DNA of 64,000 bases from an uncultured Clostridia bacterium (GTDB taxonomy: Bacteria; Bacillota; Clostridia; Christensenellales; Borkfalkiaceae). Below, in pieces: positions 8,596 to 18,375 of the stretch. Below the pieces are notes generated by a model. That model had not been told where the DNA came from. It worked only from the letters and a program-made list of their open reading frames with translations, and did not search any database. Where the stretch lies: positions 54,420 to 118,419 of the forward strand of contig CALVWR010000006.1 of assembly GCA_944367565.1 (NCBI GenBank), given 5' to 3'. The translations under genes were made by a program, and so were the position numbers. How positions within the stretch are numbered: the stretch's first letter is position 1; each line of letters begins with the position of its first letter.

Positions 8596-11172
8596 ATGGC
8601 GAAAAAAGAGAACAATGCGGAACTGAGCGCGGCATTCAAGGATACGCTGGCGAAGAGCAACATCATCAACAGGGAAGTCGAAGAGGAATTAAAGAAATCG
8701 TTCATCGCATATGCGATGGCGGTCAACGTTTCGCGCGCGATCCCGGACGTACGGGACGGGCTGAAGCCTGTGCACCGCCGTATTTTATACGCGATGCACG
8801 ATATGGGGCTATACAACGACAAAGGGTATAAAAAGTGCGCGAAGATCGTCGGGGAAGTGCTCGGTAAATTTCACCCGCACGGCGACAGTTCGGTTTACGA
8901 CGCGCTGGTGCGTCTTGCACAGGATTTTTCCATAAACTTTCCGCTGGTGGACGGGCACGGGAATTTCGGGTCGGTGGACGGCGATCCCGCGGCGGCGTAC
9001 AGATATACCGAAGCGCGTTTATCGAAACTTTCGGCGGAGATGCTCCGCGACATCGAAAAGGAAACGGTGGATTTTTATCCCAATTTCGACGATACGGAAA
9101 TGCAGCCGGTGGTTTTGCCGTCGCGGTTTCCGAACATTCTCGTCAACGGATCGGACGGGATCGCCGTCGGGATGGCGACCAATATTCCGCCGCACAACCT
9201 TGCGGAGTGTATTGACGGGTGTATTGCGGTGCTGGACAATCCGGAGATCACGGTAGACGATCTGATGCAGTACATCCCCGCGCCGGACTATCCTACGGGC
9301 GCGGTGCTGATGGGGAGAGCTGCGATCCGTCAGGCATACAGGACGGGGCGCGGGGGGATCGTGCTTCGCGCAAAGAGCGAGATCGAGGAGTTTGCCAACG
9401 GCACGAGGGAACGCATCGTCGTTACGGAACTTCCATATCAGGTCAACAAGGCGCTGCTCATCAAGAGCATCGCGGATCTCGTCAAGGATAAGCGGATAGA
9501 AGGCATTTCCGACGTCAAGGACGAATCCGACCGTGCGGGGATGCGGATTGTCATCGACCTCAAAAAGGACGCAAACGCGCAGGTCGTGCTGAACACGCTG
9601 TACAAGCATACGAATTTACAGGTAAAGAACGGCATCATCATGCTTGCGCTGGTGGATGGCGAACCGAAGACGCTGAACCTGAAGGAGGTGCTCGAGCAGT
9701 ATCTTGCGCATCAGGAATCGGTGATCGTGCGGCGCACGAGATACGATCTCGTCAAGACGGAAGAGCGCGAACACATCGTAAAGGGACTTGTGATCGCGCA
9801 GGCGAACGTGGACAGAGTCATTGAGATCATCAAGACGAGCAAGGATTCCGCGGAAGCGATGGCGTCGCTTATGCGCGAATTTGAACTCAGCGAAAAGCAG
9901 GCGAACGCCATTCTGGAAATGAAGCTGCGCCGTCTGACCGCTCTCGAAGTGGACAAACTGAAAGAAGAGCTGCTCGAACTCGACAAAACGATCGCCGATC
10001 TGAAAGATATTCTGGCAAACGAAAGCAGGGTGAAAGAGATCATCAAGGCGGATCTTCTCAACATCCGCGAGAAATATCCATCGCCGAGAAAGACGGAACT
10101 TTCCTACGATTACGGCGAAATCGACATTGCGGATCTGATCGAGAAGGAAGATATCGTGATCAGCATGACGCATTCGGGATACATCAAACGTCTGCCGGTG
10201 GCGGAATATCATACGCAGCGGCGCGGCGGAAAGGGGATCACGGCGCACAAACCGAAGGAAGAAGACTTTATCGAGAATATGTTCGTATCCTCCACGCACG
10301 ACGATATTCTGTTCTTTACGAATAAGGGAAAAGTGTACAGCATCAAAGGCTACGAGATTCCCGAAGCGCAGAGGACGGCGCGCGGCAGAGCGATTGTCAA
10401 TCTGATTCAGTTGGGAGAAAACGAAAAGGTGCAGGCGGTTGTGCCGCTGAAAGAAGGGACGGAAGGATTCATCGCGATGGCGACCAAGCGCGGACTGATC
10501 AAGAAAACCGCGCTTACGGAATTTGCGAGCATCCGAAAAGTCGGGAAGATCGCCATCAGCATCGTGGAGGGCGACGAACTGATTTCCGTGCAGCTGACGA
10601 GCGGCGAAGATGAGATCATCATGGCGTCGCACGAAGGGAAATGTATCCGTTTCAGCGAAAAGGACGTGCGTCCGATGGGGCGCGATACGCAGGGCGTCAG
10701 GAGCATGAATCTCGGCGCGGACGATCGGCTTGTGGATATGGCGGTCATCAAACCCGATTGCGAGGTCATCACCATTACGGAAAACGGCTACGGAAAGAGA
10801 TCGGATATCGAAGATTACCGTTTACAGCAGCGCGCCGGGAAAGGAATCAAGGCGGGCATATTCAATGAAAAGACGGGAAAACTCGTGAATCTGAAGCTGG
10901 TTCATGAGGACGAAGACGTCATGATCATTGCGGACAGCGGCATCATCATCCGCGTGGCGGCGAAAGATATCAGCAAAATCGGACGCAACACGCAGGGCGT
11001 ACGGGTCATGAAGCTGGGAGAAGGAAAAGTCGCGGTGGTTGCCGTAACGCCGCACGGAGAAGAAAAGGAAGAAGAGGACGAAGAAGGCGCGGAAGAAAAC
11101 GCGCAAACGTCTGCGGAAGAGGAGAGCGGAACTTCCTTGCACGAAGAGGCGGAAACAACAGAAGAGGAATAA
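8596..11172 (+). CDS. gyrA: DNA gyrase subunit A
   Basis: The 858-residue breakage-reunion subunit. The active-site tyrosine lies in YRYTEARL (about residue 137). The quinolone-determining stretch [16 protein letters not shown] (about 97) has a serine then Val-Tyr-Asp, the usual sensitive-type arrangement. The GyrA box QRRGGKG at about 540 marks a true gyrase rather than ParC and is followed by the beta-pinwheel repeats. The tail after about residue 815 is acidic and low in complexity ([14 protein letters not shown]...), a common feature of gyrase tails. Start ATG follows AAAGGGAAAGAGAAA. Confidence 0.97.
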   Translation: MAKKENNAELSAAFKDTLAKSNIINREVEEELKKSFIAYAMAVNVSRAIPDVRDGLKPVHRRILYAMHDMGLYNDKGYKKCAKIVGEVLGKFHPHGDSSVYDALVRLAQDFSINFPLVDGHGNFGSVDGDPAAAYRYTEARLSKLSAEMLRDIEKETVDFYPNFDDTEMQPVVLPSRFPNILVNGSDGIAVGMATNIPPHNLAECIDGCIAVLDNPEITVDDLMQYIPAPDYPTGAVLMGRAAIRQAYRTGRGGIVLRAKSEIEEFANGTRERIVVTELPYQVNKALLIKSIADLVKDKRIEGISDVKDESDRAGMRIVIDLKKDANAQVVLNTLYKHTNLQVKNGIIMLALVDGEPKTLNLKEVLEQYLAHQESVIVRRTRYDLVKTEEREHIVKGLVIAQANVDRVIEIIKTSKDSAEAMASLMREFELSEKQANAILEMKLRRLTALEVDKLKEELLELDKTIADLKDILANESRVKEIIKADLLNIREKYPSPRKTELSYDYGEIDIADLIEKEDIVISMTHSGYIKRLPVAEYHTQRRGGKGITAHKPKEEDFIENMFVSSTHDDILFFTNKGKVYSIKGYEIPEAQRTARGRAIVNLIQLGENEKVQAVVPLKEGTEGFIAMATKRGLIKKTALTEFASIRKVGKIAISIVEGDELISVQLTSGEDEIIMASHEGKCIRFSEKDVRPMGRDTQGVRSMNLGADDRLVDMAVIKPDCEVITITENGYGKRSDIEDYRLQQRAGKGIKAGIFNEKTGKLVNLKLVHEDEDVMIIADSGIIIRVAAKDISKIGRNTQGVRVMKLGEGKVAVVAVTPHGEEKEEEDEEGAEENAQTSAEEESGTSLHEEAETTEEE

Positions 11173-11178
11173 AAACAA

Positions 11179-11210
11179 CGCCCCGCGCCGGATCGGCGCG
11201 GGGCGAAATT
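11179..11210. terminator. Terminator hairpin between gyrA and a converging gene
   Basis: Perfect 11-bp GC-rich stem CGCCCCGCGCC/GGCGCGGGGCG (11179-11205). The T-rich flank is on the minus strand (TTGTTTTTATTCC), so it best serves the minus-strand gene, but the stem can also stop gyrA transcription. Confidence 0.75.
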
Positions 11211-11230
11211 TATTTTGGAAAGGGAACTTG

Positions 11231-12244
11231 TCAATCGGATATTTTTACGATCGTGTCGTAGATTTTTTCGTTTTTATCCAGTCTGTCTGCCATGGAAGCA
11301 AAGACCTGCGGGACCTCGGCGTAAGTACATTCTTTGGTTTGCAGCTTTTTCAGATTACACGCTTTGTTCGCGATGAGGTTGATGCTGGAAGATATGTAAC
11401 CGTATCCCGTATTGATAAAATGGATGATGAGTTGTTTTTTAACGGCGCTCGCATAGGAAAAAGATGTATTTTTTCCCGAAAGACCGGCGAAAGCAACGTG
11501 CGCGTTATAGCTGGCGAGGTTAAACGCGGTTTTCGGAGCGATGTCGCTGTCGGAGATATAAACCACGCTTTTAGCCATTCTGCCGCCGGTAATGGAGAAA
11601 ACTTCTTTCTGCCAGTTGTCCTCTTTGCCGAGGGTATAATAGATGCCGCAGTTTTTCGCGCACTGCAGATTTTCTTCATCGATATCGAGCAGGATGGGCA
11701 CCGCCTGATAATAGATCAGAAGCTGGGAAAAGATATTGCCGAAATTGTTTGCGCCGATGACGGCGATATGGTCGCCTTTCTGGATGTCGAGCTTGTCGAT
11801 GATGGACAAGGACAGGGAGATATGTTCGATGAACAGCGCGTCGTTGTCGGAAACGCTTTCCGGCAGATAGTACAGGTTGGAAGATTCCGTGGTGACGAAA
11901 TTCCGCAAAAAGCCGTTAAAGTTCTCGCCGGCGATCTGTACGTCGGAACATTTGCCGGAATCGTTGATGCTGCAATTGAAACATTTTTTGCAGGCGACGA
12001 TGGGGCTGATATAGACACGCGTACCCTGTTTGAGATCGAACAGGTTCTGACCGGGTTCGCTGACGATGCCGATGCCGTAAGAGCCGGCAACGAGTTGCGG
12101 TTCGCCCTTTACGAAGCGGAGCGCGTCATTCAGCGTGACAAGCGCTTTGGTGACCATAACTTTGGTTTCCGTGGTCACGTCGAACGATTCTTCGATATTT
12201 TTGTCCTCGATTTTTTTGGGGGCAGTGATGTGCCAGCCTTGCAT
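11231..12244 (-). CDS. Zinc-type MDR dehydrogenase-like protein, catalytic zinc site missing
   Basis: A 337-residue medium-chain dehydrogenase/reductase. Start ATG at 12244 follows GGGAGGTCTT; an in-frame ATG upstream (12343) has no site. The structural-zinc loop is complete (Cys 85, 88, 91, 99 in CKKCFNC...GKC) and a Rossmann motif VIGANNFGNIFSQLL lies at about 190. The catalytic-zinc signatures are absent: no CGTD near the N-terminus, and the GHE block is replaced by AGSYGIGIV. NAD(P)H binding is plausible but ordinary alcohol oxidation is doubtful. It is a single gene divergent from rpmE. Confidence 0.75.
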   Translation of the reverse strand: MQGWHITAPKKIEDKNIEESFDVTTETKVMVTKALVTLNDALRFVKGEPQLVAGSYGIGIVSEPGQNLFDLKQGTRVYISPIVACKKCFNCSINDSGKCSDVQIAGENFNGFLRNFVTTESSNLYYLPESVSDNDALFIEHISLSLSIIDKLDIQKGDHIAVIGANNFGNIFSQLLIYYQAVPILLDIDEENLQCAKNCGIYYTLGKEDNWQKEVFSITGGRMAKSVVYISDSDIAPKTAFNLASYNAHVAFAGLSGKNTSFSYASAVKKQLIIHFINTGYGYISSSINLIANKACNLKKLQTKECTYAEVPQVFASMADRLDKNEKIYDTIVKISD

Positions 12245-12376
12245 AAGACCTCCCGAACGGCGGGCAATCCGAAAAGGAAAACCGACCGTTTCGCAATAAT
12301 AAGTATACTCTAAAAGGAGAAATAAAGCAAGCAAAACGCACAAGGAAAAAATTTTTCGGCATGGGCGCTTAAATTG

Positions 12377-12405
12377 TTGACTAAAAGAAAAAAATATTAT
12401 ATAAT
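12377..12405 (+). promoter_or_regulatory. Vegetative promoter of rpmE
   Basis: TTGACT (12377-12382), 17-bp spacer, TATAAT (12400-12405). It leaves a leader of about 60 bases before rpmE, enough for a small autoregulatory structure, though I cannot confirm one. Confidence 0.85.
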
Positions 12406-12472
12406 CTTTAAGAAATCGTCAAAGGACGGCCCGTAGGGTTGTTTTGTTTAAAGGAAGGAAAGGAGTGATCTT

Positions 12473-12685
12473 ATGAAAAAAGACGTACATCCCAATTATC
12501 ATGAGGTGACGGTAGTGTGTGCGTGCGGCGAAACGTTTAAGACCGGCACAACGAAAAACACCGATACCATCAAAGTTGAAATATGCAGTAAATGTCATCC
12601 GTTTTTCACGGGCAAGCAGAAACTTGTAGACACCGGTGGTCGTGTGGATAAATTCAATAAAAGATACGGGATTGAACAGCAATAA
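12473..12685 (+). CDS. rpmE: 50S ribosomal protein L31, zinc-binding form
   Basis: A 70-residue ribosomal protein. Zinc ligands are visible as CACGETF (Cys 16 and 18) and CSKCHPF (Cys 37 and 40), the C+ type. The ending [12 protein letters not shown] is typical. Ribosome binding site GGAAGGAAAGGAG lies just upstream. A terminator follows. The order rpmE, DUF1385, prmC, prfA is common in Firmicutes and supports the neighbours' identities. Confidence 0.97.
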   Translation: MKKDVHPNYHEVTVVCACGETFKTGTTKNTDTIKVEICSKCHPFFTGKQKLVDTGGRVDKFNKRYGIEQQ

Positions 12686-12699
12686 CCACGAAACAGGAT

Positions 12700-12740
12700 C
12701 GGCTTTGAGGGTAAGTTTTACGCTTGAAGCCGTTTTTTTT
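12700..12740 (+). terminator. Intrinsic terminator after rpmE
   Basis: CGGCTTTGAG/CTTGAAGCCG stem (two G-T pairs) followed by eight T residues. Confidence 0.85.
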
Positions 12741-12764
12741 AGCCGAAGCGGGAGTTAAGATTCG

Positions 12765-14555
12765 TTGAAAAAAGGAAAAGGGAAGAAGACGTCGGTCGGC
12801 GGGCAGGCGGTCATGGAAGGAGTGATGATGCGCGGCAGAACGGCGATGGCGACGGCGGTGCGCGATGCGGACGGCGTGATCCGGATTGAAAGCGAGAGGC
12901 TTACGCCGCCGGAAAAGCGCAGCAAGATCGCGAAAGCGCCGGTCATACGCGGCGTCGTGAGTTTTGTTTCCTCCATGGTGACGGGAATGAAAACGCTGAT
13001 GCGTTCGGCGGAGGTTTTCGGAGAAGGAGAACCGAGCAAATTTGAAAAGTGGCTTGCAAAGAAATGCAAGATCAACGTCATGAACGCGGTAATGTTTCTG
13101 TCGGCATTGATCGGGATCGCGCTGGCGGTCGGGTTATTCATTGTGCTGCCGCAGCTGGCGCGTCGCGGAATCGAGATGCTGGTCGGCGGCGGGTTTACGT
13201 TCGGCGTGCTGGCGAAAAACTTTATCGAGGGCGGCTTCAAGATTCTGATATTTGTGGGCTATATTCTGATCATATCGCTGATGAAGGATGTGAAGCGTCT
13301 GTTCATGTATCACGGAGCGGAGCATAAAACCATTTCGTGTTATGAAAAAGATCTGGAGCTGACGCCGCAGAACGCGAAGAAGTGTTCGCGGATTCACGAT
13401 CGGTGCGGCACGACGTTCATGGTGTTCGTCATCGTCATATCGATCCTTGTTTTCGCGTTGGCGGAATCGCTTTTTGCGCTGTACGGAATGAGCGTGGAGC
13501 GGATCTGGCGGGTATTGCTGAAGCTCGCGCTGTTGCCGTTGGTGGCGGGGATTTCGTACGAATTGCTGAAAGGGCTTGCAAAGACGGATTCGAAGTTGGT
13601 TTTGCCGTTGAAGTGGCCGGGGATGCTGCTGCAGCGGATTACGACGCGGGAGCCGGACGACGCGATGCTGGAGGTGGCGATCGCGGCATTTGAGAAGGTG
13701 ATGGCGATGGATGCGGATCCGACGATTCCCGCCGAAAAATTTGTCGTGCCGAAGAAGCGCCGCGAGGTGACGGAAGAATGTAAACGCCGCTTGCAGGAAG
13801 GCGGGATCGACGAAGCTGCGGAAGCAGAGTGGATTGTATCGATCGTACTCGGCATAAAGCGGAGCGAAGTTTACAATGAAGGGCAGGTTTCGCCGAAGAA
13901 TATAGACAAAATCGAACAGCTCACAAAAGAACGTCTGAGCGGTCGTCCGTTGTGGTACTGCGTCGGGGATACGGAGTTTTACGGATATAAAATCAAGACG
14001 GACGAACGGGCGCTGATTCCGCGGCGCGAAACGGAAGAACTCGTCGAACGCGCGTTGAAACGGATCGCGCCCGAAAGCGCAGTGCTCGATCTTTGCACGG
14101 GCAGCGGCGCGATCGCCGTCGCGGTGCAAAAAAAGAGCGGGGCGAAGGTTACCGCCGCCGATATTTCGCCGGACGCACTCGCGCTGGCGCGGGAGAACGG
14201 CGCGGCAAACGGGGCGGAGATCGAATGGATCGAAAGCGATCTTTTTTCCGCGCTGGAAGGCAGAAAATTCGACGTTATCGTCAGCAACCCGCCCTATATC
14301 AAAAGCGGAGATATAGCGGGGCTGCAGCGGGAAATCAGGGATTTCGAGCCGCTTATCGCCCTCGACGGCGGCGCGGACGGGCTGAATTTTTACCGCCGCA
14401 TCGCAAAGGACGCGCCCGCGCACGTCAAGGCGGGCGGCGCGCTGTTTTTGGAGTGCGGGGAAACGCAGGCGCAGGCAGTCGCCGCGCTGTTTGAAAACGC
14501 CGAGATATTTACGGATTTAGAGGGTAAGGAGCGCATCGTAAAGGCGGAATTTTAA
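12765..14555 (+). CDS. prmC: Fusion of DUF1385 membrane protein and PrmC release-factor methyltransferase
   Basis: A 596-residue protein starting at TTG after GGGAG. Residues 1-310 are a DUF1385 (YqhQ-like) protein: [14 protein letters not shown] at 11-24, membrane segments near 110-130 and 155-175, [14 protein letters not shown] near 186, [12 protein letters not shown] near 210, then two more helices. From about residue 335 on, the sequence is PrmC (HemK), which methylates the glutamine of the GGQ motif in release factors: [25 protein letters not shown] (SAM motif I) and VSNPPYIK (active site). The two are separate genes in most Firmicutes. prfA, its substrate, overlaps the stop by one base. 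Confidence 0.9.
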   Translation: MKKGKGKKTSVGGQAVMEGVMMRGRTAMATAVRDADGVIRIESERLTPPEKRSKIAKAPVIRGVVSFVSSMVTGMKTLMRSAEVFGEGEPSKFEKWLAKKCKINVMNAVMFLSALIGIALAVGLFIVLPQLARRGIEMLVGGGFTFGVLAKNFIEGGFKILIFVGYILIISLMKDVKRLFMYHGAEHKTISCYEKDLELTPQNAKKCSRIHDRCGTTFMVFVIVISILVFALAESLFALYGMSVERIWRVLLKLALLPLVAGISYELLKGLAKTDSKLVLPLKWPGMLLQRITTREPDDAMLEVAIAAFEKVMAMDADPTIPAEKFVVPKKRREVTEECKRRLQEGGIDEAAEAEWIVSIVLGIKRSEVYNEGQVSPKNIDKIEQLTKERLSGRPLWYCVGDTEFYGYKIKTDERALIPRRETEELVERALKRIAPESAVLDLCTGSGAIAVAVQKKSGAKVTAADISPDALALARENGAANGAEIEWIESDLFSALEGRKFDVIVSNPPYIKSGDIAGLQREIRDFEPLIALDGGADGLNFYRRIAKDAPAHVKAGGALFLECGETQAQAVAALFENAEIFTDLEGKERIVKAEF

Positions 14556-15631
14556 TGTTTAAGAAACTCGACAAAATGCTGGAAAGATACGAAAAACTGA
14601 CGCAGCTTACCGGCGATGCGGAAGTCATCGCCCGCATGGACGAATGGAAGGGTTATTCCAAGGAACTTTCCGACATGCAGGAGACCGTCGATAAGTATCT
14701 GGAATACAAGAAGGCGCTTGCCGATCAGTCGGCGGCGAAGGAACTTCTGGAAACGGAAACCGACAGGGAAATGCGGGATATGCTTTCCGAAGAGGTCTAC
14801 GCCTGTAAGGATCGGTTGGAGAAGATCGGAGCGGAACTGAGGATGCTGCTGGTTCCGAAGGATCCGGATGACGACAAGAACGTCATCGTGGAGATCCGCG
14901 GCGGGGCGGGGGGCGAAGAAGCGAGCCTGTTCGGATATGAGTTATACAGAATGTATCTCAAATATGCGGAGAGGAACCGTTGGAAGTGCGAAGAGCTTGA
15001 CAGCAACGCGACGGAACTCGGCGGGATGAAGGAAGTCGTCTTTTCGATCACGGGAAAGGGGGTATACAGCAAGCTGAAATACGAAAGCGGGGTACACCGC
15101 GTACAGAGAGTGCCGGAAACGGAATCGCAGGGGCGGATTCATACGTCGACGGTGACGGTGGCGGTTTTGCCGGAAGCGGAAGACGTGGAAGTGAATATCG
15201 ACGAAAAGGATTTAAAAATCGACACGTTGCGATCGAGCGGCGCGGGCGGACAGCACGTGAACAAGACGGAATCGTGTATCCGGATGACGCATCTGCCGAC
15301 GGGGATCGTGGTGCTTTGTCAGGACGAGCGTTCGCAGACGAAGAACCGGGAAAAGGCGATGCGGATCATGAAGAGCAGGCTTTACGATTATTATCAGAGC
15401 AAATATCAGAAGGAATATTCGGACAATCGGAGATCGCAGATCGGCACGGGAGACCGTTCCGAACGGATCAGGACATATAATTTTCCGCAGGGAAGAGTGA
15501 CCGATCATCGGATCGGACTGACCTTATACACGCTGGAATCGTTTATGCTGGGGGATCTTGACGAAATGGTGAACGCGTTGCAGATAGCGGACAGAGAAGC
15601 GAAACTTGCCGCCGGAAATGACGAAGAATAA
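14555..15631 (+). CDS. prfA: Peptide chain release factor 1
   Basis: A 358-residue class I release factor reading UAA and UAG. The codon-recognition PxT motif is present as [15 protein letters not shown] (about 190), and the catalytic GGQ is in [14 protein letters not shown] (about 227-240). Length matches RF1, and the PxT rather than SPF motif rules out RF2. The start ATG overlaps the stop of the PrmC fusion, so enzyme and substrate are translationally linked. Confidence 0.96.
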   Translation: MFKKLDKMLERYEKLTQLTGDAEVIARMDEWKGYSKELSDMQETVDKYLEYKKALADQSAAKELLETETDREMRDMLSEEVYACKDRLEKIGAELRMLLVPKDPDDDKNVIVEIRGGAGGEEASLFGYELYRMYLKYAERNRWKCEELDSNATELGGMKEVVFSITGKGVYSKLKYESGVHRVQRVPETESQGRIHTSTVTVAVLPEAEDVEVNIDEKDLKIDTLRSSGAGGQHVNKTESCIRMTHLPTGIVVLCQDERSQTKNREKAMRIMKSRLYDYYQSKYQKEYSDNRRSQIGTGDRSERIRTYNFPQGRVTDHRIGLTLYTLESFMLGDLDEMVNALQIADREAKLAAGNDEE

Positions 15632-15654
15632 AAAACGAGAGAAGGAGAAAAGAC

Positions 15655-16845
15655 ATGGAAGCAACAGAGAGAGTGAAGAACATAGCGCCGTCTTTGACGC
15701 TGGAGATCACGGCGAAAGCGAAGAAGATGAAAGCGGAAGGCATATCGGTCATCGGCTTCGGGGCGGGAGAGCCGGATTTCAACACGCCGGATTATATCAA
15801 CGATGCGGCGAAAAAAGCCATCGACATCGGGTTTACGAAGTATACGGCGGCGTCCGGGATGCCGGAACTCAAGCGCGCGGTCTGCGAGAAATTCAGAAAG
15901 GACAATCATTTGGAGTACACGGAAGATCAGATCGTGATTTCGTCCGGCGCGAAGAGCTCGCTGTTCCATGCGATCGAGGCGATTGTACAGGAGGGCGACG
16001 AAGTCTTATTGCCGTCGCCGTATTGGCTGACGTATCCGGAATTGGTAGCGCTTGCCGGCGGAAAGACGGTCTATGTACCGGCGTCGAAAGAGAACGGATA
16101 CAAAGTGACGGTAAACGATCTTCAGAAGGCGCTCACGCCGAAGACGAAAGCGTTGATTTTTAATTCTCCGAACAATCCTACGGGGGCGGTTTACAGCGAG
16201 GAAGAGGTGAGGAAGATTGCGGCGTTTGTGGAAGAAACGGGGATATACGTGATTGCGGATGAGATTTACGAAAAGCTGGTATACGGCGGTGCAAAGCATT
16301 ATTCCATCGCGCAGTACAGCGAGAAAGTGAAAGAGCAGACCATTGTGATCAACGGCGTATCCAAAACATATTCGATGACGGGCTGGAGGATCGGCTATCT
16401 TGCCGCGCCGAAGAACATCGCCAAGGCGATCGGGAGTATGCAGTCGCATACGGCGAGCAATCCCTGTTCCATCGCGCAGTACGCCACGGTGGCGGCGCTT
16501 TCCGGCGGGGAGGATTTTATCGAAAAAATGATCAAAACGTTTGACGAACGCCGCAGATATATGTATGACAGGCTCACCCATATGAAAGGCGTGGACTGTG
16601 CGAAACCGGAGGGCGCGTTCTATGTATTTGCGGATGTATCGGCGCTTTACGGAAAGTCGTTCGACGGCGAAAAGATCGAAGGGTCGTTGCAGTTTGCGTC
16701 GGCGGCGCTGAAAAAGGGCGTGGCGTTGATTCCGGGGATTGCGTTTGGCGACGATAAATCGATCCGTCTGTCGTACGCCATATCGATGGAAGACATCAAA
16801 GAAGGTTTGAATCGTTTGGAACAGTTTATCAGCGAACTGAAATAA
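15655..16845 (+). CDS. Class I pyridoxal-phosphate aminotransferase (aspartate type)
   Basis: A 396-residue fold-type I aminotransferase. FGAGEPDFNTPDYI (about 32-45), FNSPNNPTGAVYS (about 167-179), the PLP-stacking region IADEIYEKLVYGG (about 197) and the lysine in NGVSKTYSMTGWRIGY (about 233) are all present. This pattern fits subgroup I-gamma aspartate/prephenate aminotransferases (AspB/PatA type), using 2-oxoglutarate. Start ATG follows AGAAGGAGAAAAGAC. The following acyltransferase begins nine bases after the stop and may share its transcript. Confidence 0.9.
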   Translation: MEATERVKNIAPSLTLEITAKAKKMKAEGISVIGFGAGEPDFNTPDYINDAAKKAIDIGFTKYTAASGMPELKRAVCEKFRKDNHLEYTEDQIVISSGAKSSLFHAIEAIVQEGDEVLLPSPYWLTYPELVALAGGKTVYVPASKENGYKVTVNDLQKALTPKTKALIFNSPNNPTGAVYSEEEVRKIAAFVEETGIYVIADEIYEKLVYGGAKHYSIAQYSEKVKEQTIVINGVSKTYSMTGWRIGYLAAPKNIAKAIGSMQSHTASNPCSIAQYATVAALSGGEDFIEKMIKTFDERRRYMYDRLTHMKGVDCAKPEGAFYVFADVSALYGKSFDGEKIEGSLQFASAALKKGVALIPGIAFGDDKSIRLSYAISMEDIKEGLNRLEQFISELK

Positions 16846-16854
16846 GGAAGAAAT

Positions 16855-18246
16855 ATGATAGAGTTCAATAAAAACAAGAATGTTTTGCAGGAAAAAACAT
16901 ACGAATACACATTGCAGGACGTTTCGGAGCCGCAATTATTCAGAGATATGTTTGAATACACCAGCGTGCCGAAAGTCATCTTCAATTTCCGTAACGTACC
17001 GATGAATCCTCCCTCTCGGATCTGGATCACGGACACGACGTTCCGCGACGGACAGCAGTCCACATCGCCGTTCACGATCAAGCAGATCGTGGATCTGTTC
17101 AAGCTGATGTCGCGTCTCGGCGGCCCGAAAGGGATCGTACGGCAATCGGAATTCTTTTTGTATTCCGAAAAGGACAGAAAGTCTGCGGAAGCGTGCATGG
17201 AGCTGGGACTGGAATTTCCGGAAGTGACGAGCTGGATCCGGGCGAACAAGAAGGATTTCGAGCTGGTGAAGCAACTGAACATCAAGGAAACGGGCGTGCT
17301 GGTGAGCTGTTCGGATTATCATATTTTCAAGAAGATGAATCTGACGAGATCGCAGGCTTTGGATAAGTATCTCGGGATCGTGAAAGACGCGCTGGATGCG
17401 GGTGTGCGTCCGCGCTGTCATTTTGAAGACATTACGCGTGCGGATTTTTACGGATTTGTGGTGCCGTTTGCGTCGGAACTGATGCGTCTTTCGAAGGAAA
17501 GCGGAATCCCCATCAAGATCCGCGCGTGCGACACGATGGGCTTCGGCGTGACGTATCCCGGCAGCGCGCTGCCGCGGAGTGTGCAGGGAATCATTTACGG
17601 ACTGAATTATTATTCGGGCGTACCTTCCGAATTGCTGGAATGGCACGGACACAACGATTTTTACAAAGTGGTGACCAACGCGACGACGGCATGGTTGTAC
17701 GGATGCTCCGCCATCAACTGTTCGTTGCTCGGCATCGGGGAAAGGACGGGCAACTGTCCTCTGGAAGCGATGGCGATCGAGTACGAATCGATCCGCGGAA
17801 CGAACGACGGCATGGATTTCACGGCGATTACGGAAATTGCGGAATATTTTGAAAAGGAGATCGGATATGTGATCCCGCCGCGCACGCCGTTTGTCGGCAG
17901 AAGTTTCAATTCGACGCGCGCGGGAATTCACGCGGACGGCATGCTGAAGGATGAAGAGATCTACAATATTTTCGATACGAAAAAGATTTTGAACCGTCCG
18001 ATGCACGTTTCCATCAACAATTCCAGCGGACTTGCCGGCATCGCTTACTGGATCAACGAATATTACGATCTGCCGGAGGAGCATAAGATCAGCAAATCGG
18101 AACCGATCGTCGCAAAGATCAAGGAAATGATCGATAAGCAGTACGAGGACGGTCGCAGCAGCGTGCTCGGCGATGAAGAGCTGGACGGCATGGTCATGAT
18201 GGTGGATAAAGAATTTCATAAAAAACTCATGATCTGGGGTCAGTAA
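16855..18246 (+). CDS. DRE-TIM acyltransferase: isopropylmalate/homocitrate synthase family, possibly Re-citrate synthase
   Basis: A 463-residue Claisen-type acyltransferase. The DRE-TIM signature is DTTFRDGQQSTSPFT (about 57-71), the second metal motif is EWHGHNDFY (about 262), and NSTRAGIHADG (about 348) supplies a conserved His. Such enzymes join acetyl-CoA to a 2-oxo acid. No leucine genes (leuB/C/D) are nearby, and the protein lacks the long LeuA regulatory domain of full-size isopropylmalate synthases. Its length and opening (an N-terminal extension before IWITDTTFRDGQQ) resemble the Re-citrate synthase group of Clostridia that replaces ordinary citrate synthase; that is inference. Terminated by a strong hairpin. 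Confidence 0.75.
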   Translation: MIEFNKNKNVLQEKTYEYTLQDVSEPQLFRDMFEYTSVPKVIFNFRNVPMNPPSRIWITDTTFRDGQQSTSPFTIKQIVDLFKLMSRLGGPKGIVRQSEFFLYSEKDRKSAEACMELGLEFPEVTSWIRANKKDFELVKQLNIKETGVLVSCSDYHIFKKMNLTRSQALDKYLGIVKDALDAGVRPRCHFEDITRADFYGFVVPFASELMRLSKESGIPIKIRACDTMGFGVTYPGSALPRSVQGIIYGLNYYSGVPSELLEWHGHNDFYKVVTNATTAWLYGCSAINCSLLGIGERTGNCPLEAMAIEYESIRGTNDGMDFTAITEIAEYFEKEIGYVIPPRTPFVGRSFNSTRAGIHADGMLKDEEIYNIFDTKKILNRPMHVSINNSSGLAGIAYWINEYYDLPEEHKISKSEPIVAKIKEMIDKQYEDGRSSVLGDEELDGMVMMVDKEFHKKLMIWGQ

Positions 18247-18261
18247 AAAAGCATTTTGAAA

Positions 18262-18290
18262 AAACGCGGTACAACCGCGTTTTTTTTGTT
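18262..18290 (+). terminator. Intrinsic terminator
   Basis: ACGCGGT/ACCGCGT stem followed by T8-G-T7. Confidence 0.9.
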
Positions 18291-18316
18291 TTTTTGTAAA
18301 AACCTGAAAAAGCCTA

Positions 18317-18345
18317 TTGCAATTTGCAGAAGGTTGTTTTATAAT
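18317..18345 (+). promoter_or_regulatory. Promoter of the GH36-SGNH operon
   Basis: TTGCAA (18317-18322), 17-bp spacer, TATAAT (18340-18345), about 30 bp before the GH36 start. It opens the glycan-use region. Confidence 0.8.
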
Positions 18346-18375
18346 GAAAACAGTTTATGTAAAAAGGGGAAAATC

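Noticed and set aside
11228..12313. Plus-strand frame of 361 codons opposite the MDR gene
   Set aside because: Antisense shadow: the minus-strand frame has the Rossmann and zinc motifs and a good start site.
16855..18246. Firm assignment as leuA
   Set aside because: No leucine genes nearby and the domain layout and length fit other members of the family at least as well.
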